Below are positions 53,054 through 61,552 of a stretch of DNA of 64,000 nt, one piece after another. The notes beneath the pieces were generated by a model. That model searched no databases, was not told where the DNA came from, and was given only the letters and a program-made list of their open reading frames with translations. The translations under genes were made by a program, and so were the position numbers. The first letter of the stretch is position 1. Each line of letters begins with the position of its first letter. This DNA comes from JAHFUA01 sp963733935 (GTDB taxonomy: Bacteria > Acidobacteriota > Terriglobia > Terriglobales > Acidobacteriaceae), in assembly GCA_963733935.1 (NCBI GenBank), contig CAVTEQ010000018.1, positions 62,001 to 126,000 on the forward strand, given 5' to 3'.

Positions 53054-53172
53054 AAGCCCAGAAAACATAGCCTGCTTTAATGCAGGCCTGAAGGCCTGCT
53101 CCACCATCAGTGGACAAATGCAGCTTCGGCGCAGCTGAGACGTAGATCCAATCACCCGATGACCCGATCTCC
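53054..53172. repeat. Repeat cluster after the methyltransferase (F14 and F10)
   Basis: GCCTGCTTTAATGCAGGC and GGCCTGAAGGCCTGCTCCACC-like palindromes (53076-53105) are followed by CAATCACCCGATGACCCGAT (53148-53167), an F10 half copy. A CAGCTTCGGCGCAGCTG hairpin lies between. Together they fill most of the gap to the kinase gene. Confidence 0.6.
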
Positions 53173-53219
53173 ACGTTGACTCCGGCTCCCCCGCCGCCCT
53201 ACTATTGCGCCCACACTCC

Positions 53220-55868
53220 ATGGGTGATGACTCCTTAATCGGACGCACGCTTTCCCACTATCGCATCCTCGGCAGGCTGGGCGGCGGAGGCATGGGCGTG
53301 GTGTACAAGGCCGAGGACACCAAGCTCGGCCGCATGGTGGCGCTCAAGTTTCTGCCTGAGGAAGTGGCCCGCGATCAGCAGGCGCTGGCCCGCTTCCAGC
53401 GCGAGGCGCGCGCTGCCTCGGCGCTCAACCATCCGCATATCTGCACTATCTACGAAGTCGGCGAGGACCAGGGCGAGAGCTTCATCGCCATGGAGTTCCT
53501 GGAAGGCGAAACCCTCAAGCACCGCATCGAGGGCAAGCCGCTCAAGCTGGAGGCGATCCTCGATCTCGGTATCCAGATCGCCGACGCGCTCGACGCGGCG
53601 CACTCCAAGGGCATCGTCCATCGCGACATCAAGCCCGCCAACATCTTTGTGAACCCGCGCGGCCAGGCCAAGGTGCTGGATTTCGGGCTGGCCAAGCTGG
53701 TCTCCGAGCGCCAGCACCTGGCGGCGGGAGTCTCGGCTGCGCCCACCGCCTTCACCCAGAACCTCACCAGCCCGGGCTCCGCCGTGGGCACCATTGCCTA
53801 CATGTCGCCAGAGCAAGCGCGCGGAGAAGAGCTGGACGCGCGCAGTGATCTGTTCTCTCTCGGCGTCGTGCTCTACGAGATGGCCACCGGCAAGCCGGCG
53901 TTCGCCGGGACCACCTCCGCCGTTATCTTCCACGCGATTCTGGAGAAGAATCCGCCCGCGATGCGCTCGCTCAATCCCAGCCTGCCGCCCAAGCTGGAAG
54001 AGATCGTCGGCAAGCTGCTCGATAAAGACCTGGAGATGCGTTACCAGACGGCCGCCGAGCTGCGCGCCGATCTGAAACGGCTGAAGCGGGAGAGCGACTC
54101 GTCGCGAACCGCGGCGGCTTCGGCGGTGGTCGCGGCTGAATCCGGCAGCGTCGCAGCCCTGCCCGCGCCGGTTGTCCGGCCCAAGGCGGCCATTGGCCGT
54201 TGGGCGCTGGTGGCGGCCGCTGTGGTCGCGCTGGCGCTGGTTGCGGCCGCGTTCGTGTTGGGACGCCGCTCGGCGGAGACCACCCCACCGCTCTACCACC
54301 TGCTCACCTACCGGCGCGGCACCATCCGCATGGCGCGCTTCGCGCCCGACGGCCAGACCATCGTCTACAGCGCCGCCTGGGAAGGAAAGCCCACGGACGT
54401 CTTCACCACCCGCGTAGGCAGCCCGGAATCGCGCTCCCTGGGCGTGCCGAATGCGGAGATCCTGGCGGTCTCTTCGACCGGTGAGCTGGCCCTGGCGCTC
54501 GACAGCCGCCAGGTCAAGAACATGACCTTTGTCGGGACGCTGGCCCGCATGCCGCTGGTAGGCGGAGCCCCGCGCCAGGTGCTGGAAGGCGTGCACTGGG
54601 CCGACTGGTCGCCCGACGGCAGTCAGATCGCCGTGGTGCGCAACATCGGCGGCAAGGACCGGCTCGAGTTTCCCATCGGCAAGGTGCTCTACGAGACCAG
54701 CGGCTGGATCAGCCATCCGCGCATATCGCCCAAGGGCGATCTGATCGGCTTCATCGACCACGCGGTGCAGGGCGACAGCATCGGCTCGGTTGCGGTGGTC
54801 GATCTCAACGGAAACAAGAAGAACCTGACTGCGGAAGCTCCCGGCGGCGCCATGGGTCTGGCGTGGTCTCCCTCAGGCGACGAAGTCTGGTACACGGCAG
54901 CGACGGTGGGCATCGACCGCGCAATCTACGGCGTCACTACCTCCGGGCGCCAGCGCCTGGTCGCCCGTGTGCCGGCTGATCTTACTGTGCAAGACACTTG
55001 GCGCGACGGGCGCGTCCTGCTTGGCCGCGACAGTTGGCGCCGGGGCATCATCGGCAAAGCTCCGGGCGAAAACACGGAGCATGATCTAACTTGGCTCGAC
55101 TGGTCGTATCCGCTCACCCTCGGGTCCGACGGCAAGACGCTGCTGTTCCGCGAGGAAGGCGAGGCGGGAGGATCGACCTACGCCGCCTACATCCGCAAGA
55201 CCGATGGTTCGGCGGCAATTCGCCTGGGCGATGGCGCTTCGCTCGCGCTCTCACCCGACGGCAAGTGGGCGCTCTGCACGCGCGCCGATCGCCCCACCGA
55301 GCTTTTCCTTCTGCCCACCGGCCCCGGCGAGGCCAAATCGCTGGGCAACGGCGCAATCAACCACAGCGCCGCAGCCTGGTTGCCGGACGGCACGCATTTC
55401 GTGACCTCCGGCGCGGAAGAAGGCAAAGGCGCCCGCGTTTATCTTCAGGACGTGCAGGGCGGCAAACCGCAGCCGGTCACGGCGGAGGGCATCAACTCAC
55501 TGACCTTCGCACTCTCGCCCGACGGCAATACCATAGCCGCAACTGCGGCGGATGGCCGAGGCTATCTGTATCCCGTCGGCGGAGGCTCGCCCCACGCAAT
55601 TCCCGGCATGGAGTTGGGAGAAGTACCGATCCACTGGGGTACCGACAACAACACGCTGTTCGTCTACCGCCCCGGAGAGTTGCCCGCCAAGGTTTATCGC
55701 CTGGACTTGAATACGGGACAAAGAAAACTGTGGCATGAGCTGATGCCGCCGGACCCTGCCGGCGTCGAGTACGTAGGCCCCGTACTTCCGACCCCCGATG
55801 GAAAGTCTTACGTCTACGGATACCGGCGGCTCCTCTCCGACCTATACCTCGTCGAAGGATTAAAGTAA
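53220..55868 (+). CDS. Membrane Ser/Thr protein kinase with TolB-like beta-propeller, 882 aa
   Basis: This PknB-type kinase with an extracytoplasmic sensor is a common design in Acidobacteriota. Kinase domain (residues 10-290): Gly loop ILGRLGGGGMGVVYKAEDTK, Lys in MVALKFL, catalytic loop GIVHRDIKPANIFVNP, DFG in AKVLDFGLAKL, APE region GTIAYMSPEQARGEELDARS. Membrane helix WALVAAAVVALALVAAAFVL near residue 330. The C-terminal half repeats WD40/TolB-type blades (RMARFAPDGQTIVYSAAWEG, HWADWSPDGSQIAVVRNIGG, SLALSPDGKWALCTRADRP, TFALSPDGNTIAATAADGRG). ATG 53220 is preferred to a GTG at 53205. Confidence 0.93.
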   Translation: MGDDSLIGRTLSHYRILGRLGGGGMGVVYKAEDTKLGRMVALKFLPEEVARDQQALARFQREARAASALNHPHICTIYEVGEDQGESFIAMEFLEGETLKHRIEGKPLKLEAILDLGIQIADALDAAHSKGIVHRDIKPANIFVNPRGQAKVLDFGLAKLVSERQHLAAGVSAAPTAFTQNLTSPGSAVGTIAYMSPEQARGEELDARSDLFSLGVVLYEMATGKPAFAGTTSAVIFHAILEKNPPAMRSLNPSLPPKLEEIVGKLLDKDLEMRYQTAAELRADLKRLKRESDSSRTAAASAVVAAESGSVAALPAPVVRPKAAIGRWALVAAAVVALALVAAAFVLGRRSAETTPPLYHLLTYRRGTIRMARFAPDGQTIVYSAAWEGKPTDVFTTRVGSPESRSLGVPNAEILAVSSTGELALALDSRQVKNMTFVGTLARMPLVGGAPRQVLEGVHWADWSPDGSQIAVVRNIGGKDRLEFPIGKVLYETSGWISHPRISPKGDLIGFIDHAVQGDSIGSVAVVDLNGNKKNLTAEAPGGAMGLAWSPSGDEVWYTAATVGIDRAIYGVTTSGRQRLVARVPADLTVQDTWRDGRVLLGRDSWRRGIIGKAPGENTEHDLTWLDWSYPLTLGSDGKTLLFREEGEAGGSTYAAYIRKTDGSAAIRLGDGASLALSPDGKWALCTRADRPTELFLLPTGPGEAKSLGNGAINHSAAAWLPDGTHFVTSGAEEGKGARVYLQDVQGGKPQPVTAEGINSLTFALSPDGNTIAATAADGRGYLYPVGGGSPHAIPGMELGEVPIHWGTDNNTLFVYRPGELPAKVYRLDLNTGQRKLWHELMPPDPAGVEYVGPVLPTPDGKSYVYGYRRLLSDLYLVEGLK

Positions 55869-55923
55869 AACTTTAAGGACTGCCGCGCGGCAGTTCCGGG
55901 AGCTGCGGCAACGTCGGTTCAGG

Positions 55924-56469
55924 CTAGTCGAAGATCATGATTGCGGCCGCGATCACCGTGGTCCACAGGCCGCGCTTGTCGCCCACTGCCGACTGCGTGT
56001 TGTTCATGGTGCGGACGATTTTGTTCGAGATGCGGTAAATCTCTTTCTTCTCGTCCCAGGAACGGTCGGGATCGAATTCCAGGTTGAGGGTGGTGGCCAG
56101 CATTTCGGCGGCGAGTTCCTCGGCGTAGTCACCGGCAGTGTCGTCGGTTTCGCCGAAGGAGTGGTGCTCGCTCAGGTAGCCATACGTCGTGCGATCGGCG
56201 GGAATGGCGAGGCCGATGCTTGCCGCCACCAGGCGATGCGGTTCGCGGGTGGAATTCTCCGCCACCACCGCGAACACCACCTCGCCGGGATACAGGTACT
56301 TCAACCCTTGCGAGCGCGGGATCAACTTGCAGTTGGGCGGAAAAATGGAAGAGACGCGCACCAGGTTCTGGGCCGCGATGCCGGCATCACGCAAGCCCAA
56401 TTCGAATGAGGTCAGCCGTTCTTTGTGCTTCCCTACGCCCTTGGTCAGGAAGATCCGCTTGGGGACCAT
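55924..56469 (-). CDS. pdaD: Pyruvoyl-dependent arginine decarboxylase
   Basis: The enzyme makes agmatine from arginine, an entry to polyamine synthesis, using a pyruvoyl group formed by self-cleavage. The 181-residue proenzyme reads PKRIFLTKGVGKHKERLTSF, ELGLRDAGIAAQNLVRVSSI, FPPNCKLIPRSQGLKYLYPG, EVVFAVVAENSTREPHRLVA, GYLSEHHSFGETDDTAGDYA. Cleavage is expected between Ser40 and Ser41 (VSS), with Ser41 becoming the pyruvoyl residue. ATG 56469 is preferred. No agmatinase or spermidine genes adjoin it. The family is best known in archaea, chlamydiae and several environmental phyla. Confidence 0.94.
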   Translation of the reverse strand: MVPKRIFLTKGVGKHKERLTSFELGLRDAGIAAQNLVRVSSIFPPNCKLIPRSQGLKYLYPGEVVFAVVAENSTREPHRLVAASIGLAIPADRTTYGYLSEHHSFGETDDTAGDYAEELAAEMLATTLNLEFDPDRSWDEKKEIYRISNKIVRTMNNTQSAVGDKRGLWTTVIAAAIMIFD

Positions 56470-56539
56470 GTCCTTGCTCAATTGCCCGCACCTCCGCGCT
56501 GGTCGCGAATCGCAGAATGTAACACAGCCGCCCGCGTGT

Positions 56540-57019
56540 CTAGATGAAATCTTGAGGCGGGGAGGTGCCAATTTCCGGACGCGGGAAAGCGATGCACCGC
56601 CGAGTCGCCGAGGACGCCGAGTTCGCAAGAAAATTGAGCACGGAACTCGGCGTTCTCGGCGTCTCGGCGGTGAAATCCTTTCGCGCTACTTGGCCGGGCG
56701 CCACCGAGGCGACGGTGATGGTCTTCTCCTTCAGGGTGCCGGTAACGGTAGCGTTCTGGCCGGCAAGCTTGTCGAGGGCGGCAGCGTCGCCGCCTTCGAG
56801 CGTGTATACCTGATCGCCGACAACCAGGGCATACTTCGATCCCTGCTTGACGCAGGCGCGCGTGCAGTCGGCGTCGGAGGCGCCCGCCATCATGTGATGG
56901 GCGCCGCACATGGCATCGCTTACTTTGCCGGTGAAGCTTTGCGGTTTGCCGGCGGCGAAGGCCAGAATGGCCGCGAGCACAACCAGCAGCGCCGCGACGC
57001 GAGGAACACGGAAATTCAT
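56540..57019 (-). CDS. Exported hypothetical with Cys/His motif and repeat-encoded tail, 159 aa
   Basis: A signal peptide (AALLVVLAAILAFAAG) is followed by FTGKVSDAMCGAHHMMAGAS, DADCTRACVKQGSKYALVVG, DQVYTLEGGDAAALDKLAGQ, ATVTGTLKEKTITVASVAPG: a small beta-barrel-like unit with three Cys and His pairs, perhaps binding a metal. The pattern 'GxxSDAMCGxxH...C..CVKxGxKYxLVVG' recurs in acidobacterial exported proteins as I remember them. From about residue 115 (DFTAETPRTPSSVLNFLANS) the coding sequence is the palindrome at 56595-56675, so the natural C-terminus has been replaced. Confidence 0.8.
   Translation of the reverse strand: MNFRVPRVAALLVVLAAILAFAAGKPQSFTGKVSDAMCGAHHMMAGASDADCTRACVKQGSKYALVVGDQVYTLEGGDAAALDKLAGQNATVTGTLKEKTITVASVAPGQVARKDFTAETPRTPSSVLNFLANSASSATRRCIAFPRPEIGTSPPQDFI
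56595..56675. repeat. Palindromic repeat, family F6
   Basis: CACCGCCGAGTCGCCGAGGA (left) and TCTCGGCGTCTCGGCGGTG (right) are inverted around AGAAAATTGAGCACGG. It lies inside the reading frame of the 56540-57019 gene and relates to the copy at 17477-17564. Confidence 0.85.
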
Positions 57020-57096
57020 GCGTGATTCTCCTTGGACTAGATTCCCCGATTTCGGCGGGGACTGAAACTCTACAGGGACGCAGTTCTTAGTAGCGA

Positions 57097-58001
57097 CTAG
57101 GTACCGACTGTTTCCCGCTCCGGGGTTTTCAGTTTTACGGCAATCTCGATGAAAGCCAAAGCCGCGCGGCTGAGCGCCTTGTCCTTGCGGAAGACGAGCG
57201 CCAGGTCGCGCTTGATGGTGACATCGGCCAGGGGCAGAGCCGCCAGCAAGCGGGCGTGCACGTCGTCCACCACGTTCGAGCGGGCAATGAACCCCACGCC
57301 CACGTCGGCGGCGGCAAAGCGCTTCAGCAATTCGCTGGAGTCAAGCTCCATGGAGATCGTCGGTTTCAGCCGCCGCTCGAAGAAGATGTCCTCCAGGGCA
57401 TCGCGGGTGTGCCCCGCCTTGGGCAGCAGCAAAGGATACCGGGCGGCGTCGGCGATCGGCACCGACTTCATGCGCGCCAACGGGTGCTGCGGCGCCACGA
57501 TCACCACCAGTTCATCGCGATGAATGGGCACAACCGTAAGCCGAGTATCCTTGATGGGCAACGACACCACTCCGAAATCGACCGAGTTGTCGATGATCGA
57601 CTCCAGAATCTTGGTGCTTTCGGAGCGGTTGATGTTGACCGCCACGCCCTCATATTGCTTTTTGAACTCGGCAAAGACTTCGGGCAGCACGTAGAGGCAA
57701 GTGCCCTCGTTGGCCCCGACGACCAGTTCGCCGCTGGGGACGTGCTCCATCTCGGCCAGCTGGACAACATCTGCTGCCGAGCTTCAAGTGTTTCTTCAAC
57801 ATATTTCTGGAACTCTTTGCCGGCCGCCGTGAGGGAAACCTTGCCGCCGGAGCGATCAAAGAGCTGCGCTCCGACTTCTTCCTCCAGCGCCCGGATCTGG
57901 GCGGAGATCGCCGGCTGGGTGCGGAAACGCTTCTCCGCCGCCCGCGAAAAGCTGGCGTGCCGCGCCACCTCGAGGAACGTTTCCAGCTGGTCGAAGTCCA
58001 T
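57097..58001 (-). pseudogene. LysR-family transcriptional regulator, one frameshift
   Basis: This helix-turn-helix activator or repressor has a ligand-binding domain. From ATG 58001 it reads FDQLETFLEVARHASFSRAA, EKRFRTQPAISAQIRALEEE, GAQLFDRSGGKVSLTAAGKE. After ARQQML the frame is lost and resumes as EHVPSGELVVGANEGTCLYV, LPEVFAEFKKQYEGVAVNIN, DFGVVSLPIKDTRLTVVPIH, FAAADVGVGFIARSNVVDD. One missing base near 57765 (between TTGTC and CAGCTGGCC on the minus strand) restores a standard 301-residue LysR. The divergent neighbour glnA lies 329 bases away and could be a target. Confidence 0.9.
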
Positions 58002-58002
58002 G

Positions 58003-58145
58003 AGCGAGTACCGAGTTACGAGTACCGAGTTGCGAGTACCGAGTACCGAGTTGTCCAGCGCGCCCTGAATCCCTGGCTTCCTGGCGATCAATTTCAGGTT
58101 CCTAGGGATAGCGCCCGTCTCGCACCAACTCGGTACTCGGTACTA
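58003..58145. repeat. Palindromic repeat, family F1
   Basis: The left arm holds four near-tandem units (GAGCGAGTACCGAGTTACGA, GTACCGAGTTGCGAGTACCG) directly adjoining the LysR start codon at 58001; the right arm is ACTCGGTACTCGGTACTA. About 65 bases separate the arms. The rest of the LysR-glnA gap (to 58330) contains an AT-rich stretch and the glnA ribosome binding site AAAAGGAG; I found no sigma-54 site. Confidence 0.8.
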
Positions 58146-58330
58146 TGGCCGCAGTATATACGGGCAGCGCAGCGCCCCATAAAGCAGAGTTATCGCGGCG
58201 ATAAAAAATTGAAATTTCCACCACCTGCCGATGGCAATTAGTCTACGATAGTCGGGCCCATATTCCTCGCCACAATTGCACCCATACGCATACCGTGCGC
58301 AGGCAGGAGCCCGCGCAAAAGGAGTCAAGA

Positions 58331-59743
58331 ATGGCTGATCCCAAGACCGTGATGGAGTACGTCAAGAAGAACGGGGCCAAGGTCCTGGACCTGCGCTTCA
58401 CCGATCTTCCCGGGCTCTGGCACCACGTTTCCTATCCCATCGACCAGTTTAGCGAGGCTTCCTTCGAAGAGGGCTTCGGCATGGACGGTTCCTCGATCCG
58501 TGGCTGGGCCGCCATCCATGAGAGCGACATGCTGCTCATCCCGGATGCCAACTGGTACATGATGGATCCCTTTACCGAGGCGCCGACGCTGGTGATGATC
58601 GCCGACGTCATCGATCCCGTGACCAAGCAGCGCTATGACCGCGATCCGCGCTACATCGGGCGCAAGGCGGAGATGTACCTGCAATCCACCGGCATCGCCG
58701 ACACTGCCTTTCTCGGCGCCGAGGCGGAGTTCTTCATCTTCGACAACGTGCGCTTCGACCAGCGCGAACAGCACGGCTTCTACTTCATCGACGCCGAAGA
58801 AGGGCGCTGGAACTCGGGCCGCAAGGAAAACAACCTCGGCTACCGTCCGCGCTATAAAGAAGGTTACTTCCCGGTGCCGCCCACCGACCACTACCAGGAC
58901 CTGCGCAGCGAGATGGCGCTGACCATGCAGAACTGCGGCTTGGAAGTGGAGTGCCATCACCACGAAGTGGCCACCGGCGGGCAGACCGAGATCGACCTGA
59001 AGTTCGCCCCGCTGGTGCGCTCTGCGGACAACATGATGCTGTACAAATACATCGTCCGCAACGTCGCCAACCAGTACGGCAAGACCGTCACCTTCATGCC
59101 CAAGCCGCTGTTCCAGGACAACGGCAGCGGCATGCATACCCACCAGTCACTGTGGAAGGGCGGCAAGCCGCTCTTCGCCGGCGACGGTTATGCCGGCTTC
59201 TCGCAACTTGGGCTGTGGTATATCGGCGGACTGATTGCGCACGGACGCGCACTTTCCGCCATCATCGCTCCCACCACCAACAGCTATAAGCGCCTGGTGC
59301 CGGGCTTCGAGGCGCCGGTGAACCTGGCGTACTCGCGGCGCAATCGCTCGGCGGCGTGCCGCATCCCGATGTACTCGGCTTCGCCCAAGGCCAAGCGCGT
59401 GGAGTTCCGTCCGCCCGACCCGAGCTGCAATCCCTACATGGCGTTTGCAGCCATGGTCATGGCAGGGCTGGACGGCATCGAGAACAAGATCGATCCCGGC
59501 CAGCCGCTCGATAAAGACATCTACGATCTGGGCCCGGAGGAGATGGCGAAAGTGCCGTCGATGCCCGGCTCGCTCGGCGAAGCCCTCGATGCGCTCGAGG
59601 CCGATCACGCCTTCCTGCTCAAGGGCGACGTGTTCACCGAGGAGTTGCTCGACACCTACGTTACCTACAAGCGCGAAAAGGAAGACCAGGCAGTGCGGCT
59701 CAGACCACATCCCTACGAGTTCGCGCTGTATTACGACATTTAG
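58331..59743 (+). CDS. glnA: Glutamine synthetase, type I
   Basis: GlnA condenses ammonia and glutamate using ATP, the main ammonium assimilation step. The 470-residue protein has FTDLPGLWHHVSYPIDQFSE, FGMDGSSIRGWAAIHESDML, DTAFLGAEAEFFIFDNVRFD, CHHHEVATGGQTEIDLKF, FMPKPLFQDNGSGMHTHQSL (metal-binding Glu/His), IIAPTTNSYKRLVPGFEAPV and RNRSAACRIP. KDIYDLGPEEMAKV carries the Tyr that is adenylylated in GSI-beta enzymes, so GlnE-type control is possible. Start ATG 58331 has AAAAGGAG 6 bases upstream; a longer frame from 58295 is rejected. Confidence 0.97.
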   Translation: MADPKTVMEYVKKNGAKVLDLRFTDLPGLWHHVSYPIDQFSEASFEEGFGMDGSSIRGWAAIHESDMLLIPDANWYMMDPFTEAPTLVMIADVIDPVTKQRYDRDPRYIGRKAEMYLQSTGIADTAFLGAEAEFFIFDNVRFDQREQHGFYFIDAEEGRWNSGRKENNLGYRPRYKEGYFPVPPTDHYQDLRSEMALTMQNCGLEVECHHHEVATGGQTEIDLKFAPLVRSADNMMLYKYIVRNVANQYGKTVTFMPKPLFQDNGSGMHTHQSLWKGGKPLFAGDGYAGFSQLGLWYIGGLIAHGRALSAIIAPTTNSYKRLVPGFEAPVNLAYSRRNRSAACRIPMYSASPKAKRVEFRPPDPSCNPYMAFAAMVMAGLDGIENKIDPGQPLDKDIYDLGPEEMAKVPSMPGSLGEALDALEADHAFLLKGDVFTEELLDTYVTYKREKEDQAVRLRPHPYEFALYYDI

Positions 59744-59950
59744 TCGTCGGTCGTCGGCCTTCGGTCGTCGGCCGCAGAGTTAAGTGATGTCTTAAATGAT
59801 CTGGGTGCCCCACCCTTGGCTGGTTTTGCCAAGGGTGGGGATTCTTGTTGACTGGCGAATCGGAACCCCCTGGCGGGTGGGCCAGGTAAGCCGGTGGGCC
59901 AGGTAACATCGGGGTGCCCCAGACAAGCGCAGCTTGTCTGGGATAATCCG
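59743..59950. repeat. Repeat-filled gap after glnA (F8 half copy and F13)
   Basis: AGTCGTCGGTCGTCGGCCTT (59742-59761) is an F8 half copy starting at the glnA stop. Further on, CCCCACCCTTGGC..GCCAAGGGTGGGG forms a strong hairpin (59808-59840) followed by ATTCTTGTTG, usable as a glnA terminator. CCCAGACAAGC..GCTTGTCTGGG (59919-59942) forms another. A related GGGTGCCCCACCC lies at 61450-61462. Confidence 0.65.
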
Positions 59951-60019
59951 ACCATCCCGACACTCTTGCCGGGTGGCCACTCGCAGCCTGCCAGACGAAG
60001 TTGCCGGGTGCTCGACAGC

Positions 60020-60307
60020 TCACACATTCAGGTCACGTTTTCCGTGGACGATCGCGGCGATTGTCACTTCCGCCCTCTCGACTCGATAAATGACACGATA
60101 GCTGTACGCCAGCAACTCGCGGATGCTTTCATTATCGAACTCCGGTACTTTGCGGCCAAGATGCGGAAACCGGCTGAGACTGCGGGTCTGGTCGGTGATT
60201 CTCTTTACAACCGCCTTGGCGTATGCGGCTGAATCGTTGGCAATGTATTCAGCGATGGCTTCCAGGTCTGCCAGAGCGCGCGGCGACCACGCTACTCGGC
60301 GAGCCAT
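60020..60307 (-). CDS. ParE/RelE-superfamily toxin, 95 aa
   Basis: Reads RRVAWSPRALADLEAIAEYI, NDSAAYAKAVVKRITDQTRS, LSRFPHLGRKVPEFDNESIR, ELLAYSYRVIYRVERAEVTI, AAIVHGKRD. This is the ParE/RelE fold: the A/L-x-D-L-x-x-I-x-x-Y-I first helix, FPxxGRxVPE and a YRVIYR strand. ParE toxins poison gyrase and RelE cut mRNA; the sequence favours the ParE side (HGKR end). It overlaps the upstream antitoxin gene by 16 bases. Confidence 0.92.
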   Translation of the reverse strand: MARRVAWSPRALADLEAIAEYIANDSAAYAKAVVKRITDQTRSLSRFPHLGRKVPEFDNESIRELLAYSYRVIYRVERAEVTIAAIVHGKRDLNV

Positions 60308-60480
60308 TTCTTCAGGCGGGTTTCTACGTCTTCCTGGGAGATCGTTCCCCGCTCACGGGCTTCGTCCAGGCCTCGCCGTACTTTCTCAAGTACGTACAGA
60401 TGGTACTGGACATCCTCCAAGGAGCAGTCGTCCGGCAACTTTCTCAACAGCGACTTTACGTCGTGCTTCGCCGTACTCAT
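60292..60480 (-). CDS. Antitoxin partner of the ParE-like toxin, 62 aa
   Basis: The small acidic-basic helical protein MSTAKHDVKSLLRKLPDDCS, LEDVQYHLYVLEKVRRGLDE, ARERGTISQEDVETRLKKWL has the architecture seen upstream of ParE/RelE genes: DxxxLLRKLPDDCSLEDVQYHLYVxEKVxxGLxxAxxGxxxxxEEVxxRLxxWL. ATG 60480 is preferred to an extension to 60573. The overlap with the toxin supports coupled translation and a type II module. Confidence 0.9.
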   Translation of the reverse strand: MSTAKHDVKSLLRKLPDDCSLEDVQYHLYVLEKVRRGLDEARERGTISQEDVETRLKKWLAE

Positions 60481-60634
60481 TGCGGTTCCAGTCGTGGCTA
60501 GGATAGCATGCCGGCGCGCCTGGTCGGCGCAAGCTAGGCCGATGTGTTGATTGGGCGCTCTCGCATCCCGCAACGGCGGGATATCCGCAGAGAAGAATCA
60601 TGGTTCGGAGTCGCGCCGAATCGATGGGCGGTGG

Positions 60635-61057
60635 TTATTCCCAGGGATTAAACACCGGCACGCCTGTAGCCGCGACGTTGCGGGTATTGCGCGTGACCAA
60701 CGTCAGGTTGTGGTCGAGGGCCGTCGCGGCCAGCAATCCGTCGATCACCGGCAACAAGCGTCTTGCAACCGCCGCACGCGCCGCGATATGCCCCCACCGG
60801 TCGGCGACAGCTTCGTCAATGGGCAGGATGCGGCCGGCGAAGCGCAGGACAACATCGCTGTCGAGCCAAGTTTCGAGCGCAACCCGGCGAGAGCCGGCCG
60901 GCAAGGAAGCTATGCCTTTGCGGATTTCGCCCAGCGTCAGCACGCTCAGATGCAGCAGATCTTCGGCAGTGCCGTCGATCCAAGCTGTCACATTGGGGTC
61001 AGGCTTTCTCCGCACCAGCTCGGAGATCACATTCGTGTCCAGCAAGAATCCGCTCAC
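60635..61057 (-). CDS. VapC-type PIN-domain toxin, 140 aa
   Basis: A PIN-domain endoribonuclease toxin. The acidic active-site residues lie in FLLDTNVISELVRRKPDPNV (Asp), LSVLTLGEIRKGIASLPAGS (Glu), LLPVIDGLLAATALDHNLTL (Asp) and LVTRNTRNVAATGVPVFNPW (NxxNV end). This is the FitB/VapC subgroup. It overlaps the upstream antitoxin gene by 4 bases (ATGA). Confidence 0.94.
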   Translation of the reverse strand: MSGFLLDTNVISELVRRKPDPNVTAWIDGTAEDLLHLSVLTLGEIRKGIASLPAGSRRVALETWLDSDVVLRFAGRILPIDEAVADRWGHIAARAAVARRLLPVIDGLLAATALDHNLTLVTRNTRNVAATGVPVFNPWE

Positions 61058-61374
61058 AGCCTGACCTTACGTCCGTAGTCCGGCTGTCGTCGCAGGTCGA
61101 TCTTCACCTTGGCCAGCGGCGATTGTGCGAAGAACTGGACGAGACTCCGGGGCTGGCGGGAGCGCGCCGTGAGCTGCTGGAACTGCTCCGCCGGGAGGAT
61201 CACAACCGCCTCTTTGCCCTGGCGTGTGACCCACTGGGGCCCTTCCGAGCGTGCACGGCGAAAGAGTTCGCTGAACTGGGCTTTAGCAGTTTGGAGCTGC
61301 CAGCGCGTTTTGGACTTGGTGACTCGCGCAAGCCGTGTAGAAGACTGCTTCGCTGTTCTATTAGATATTTTCAT
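61054..61374 (-). CDS. Phd/YefM-family antitoxin, 106 aa
   Basis: The N-terminal half carries Phd/YefM features: KTRWQLQTAKAQFSELFRRA (the W.LQ.AKA.FSEL.R pattern), EGPQWVTRQGKEAVVILPAE and QFQQLTARSR, followed by the toxin-binding C-terminus SLVQFFAQSPLAKVKIDLRR. It has about 24 basic residues before the domain; the internal start could lie downstream. Together with the VapC gene it forms a type II module 150 bases from the ParE module. Its promoter probably lies in 61375-61440. Confidence 0.92.
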   Translation of the reverse strand: MKISNRTAKQSSTRLARVTKSKTRWQLQTAKAQFSELFRRARSEGPQWVTRQGKEAVVILPAEQFQQLTARSRQPRSLVQFFAQSPLAKVKIDLRRQPDYGRKVRL

Positions 61375-61552
61375 TACTGACTAGTCAGACTAGATAGATG
61401 GTAACTTATTTACGCGCGAAAGTGCAACTTCCGCGATATGGGCCTCGCCGGGTGCCCCACCCAAGCCGTCGGGCGCTTCTTTCCTTCCGGCCCATCCGCA
61501 ATAATCCGCCCAACCATGGATTCAACAAAAAGTACGGTTATAACCGGGGCTT

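Noticed and set aside
58145..58330. Sigma-54 promoter for glnA
   Set aside because: I did not find GG-N10-GC with the expected TGGCAC/TTGC context; no NtrC-type site was visible either.
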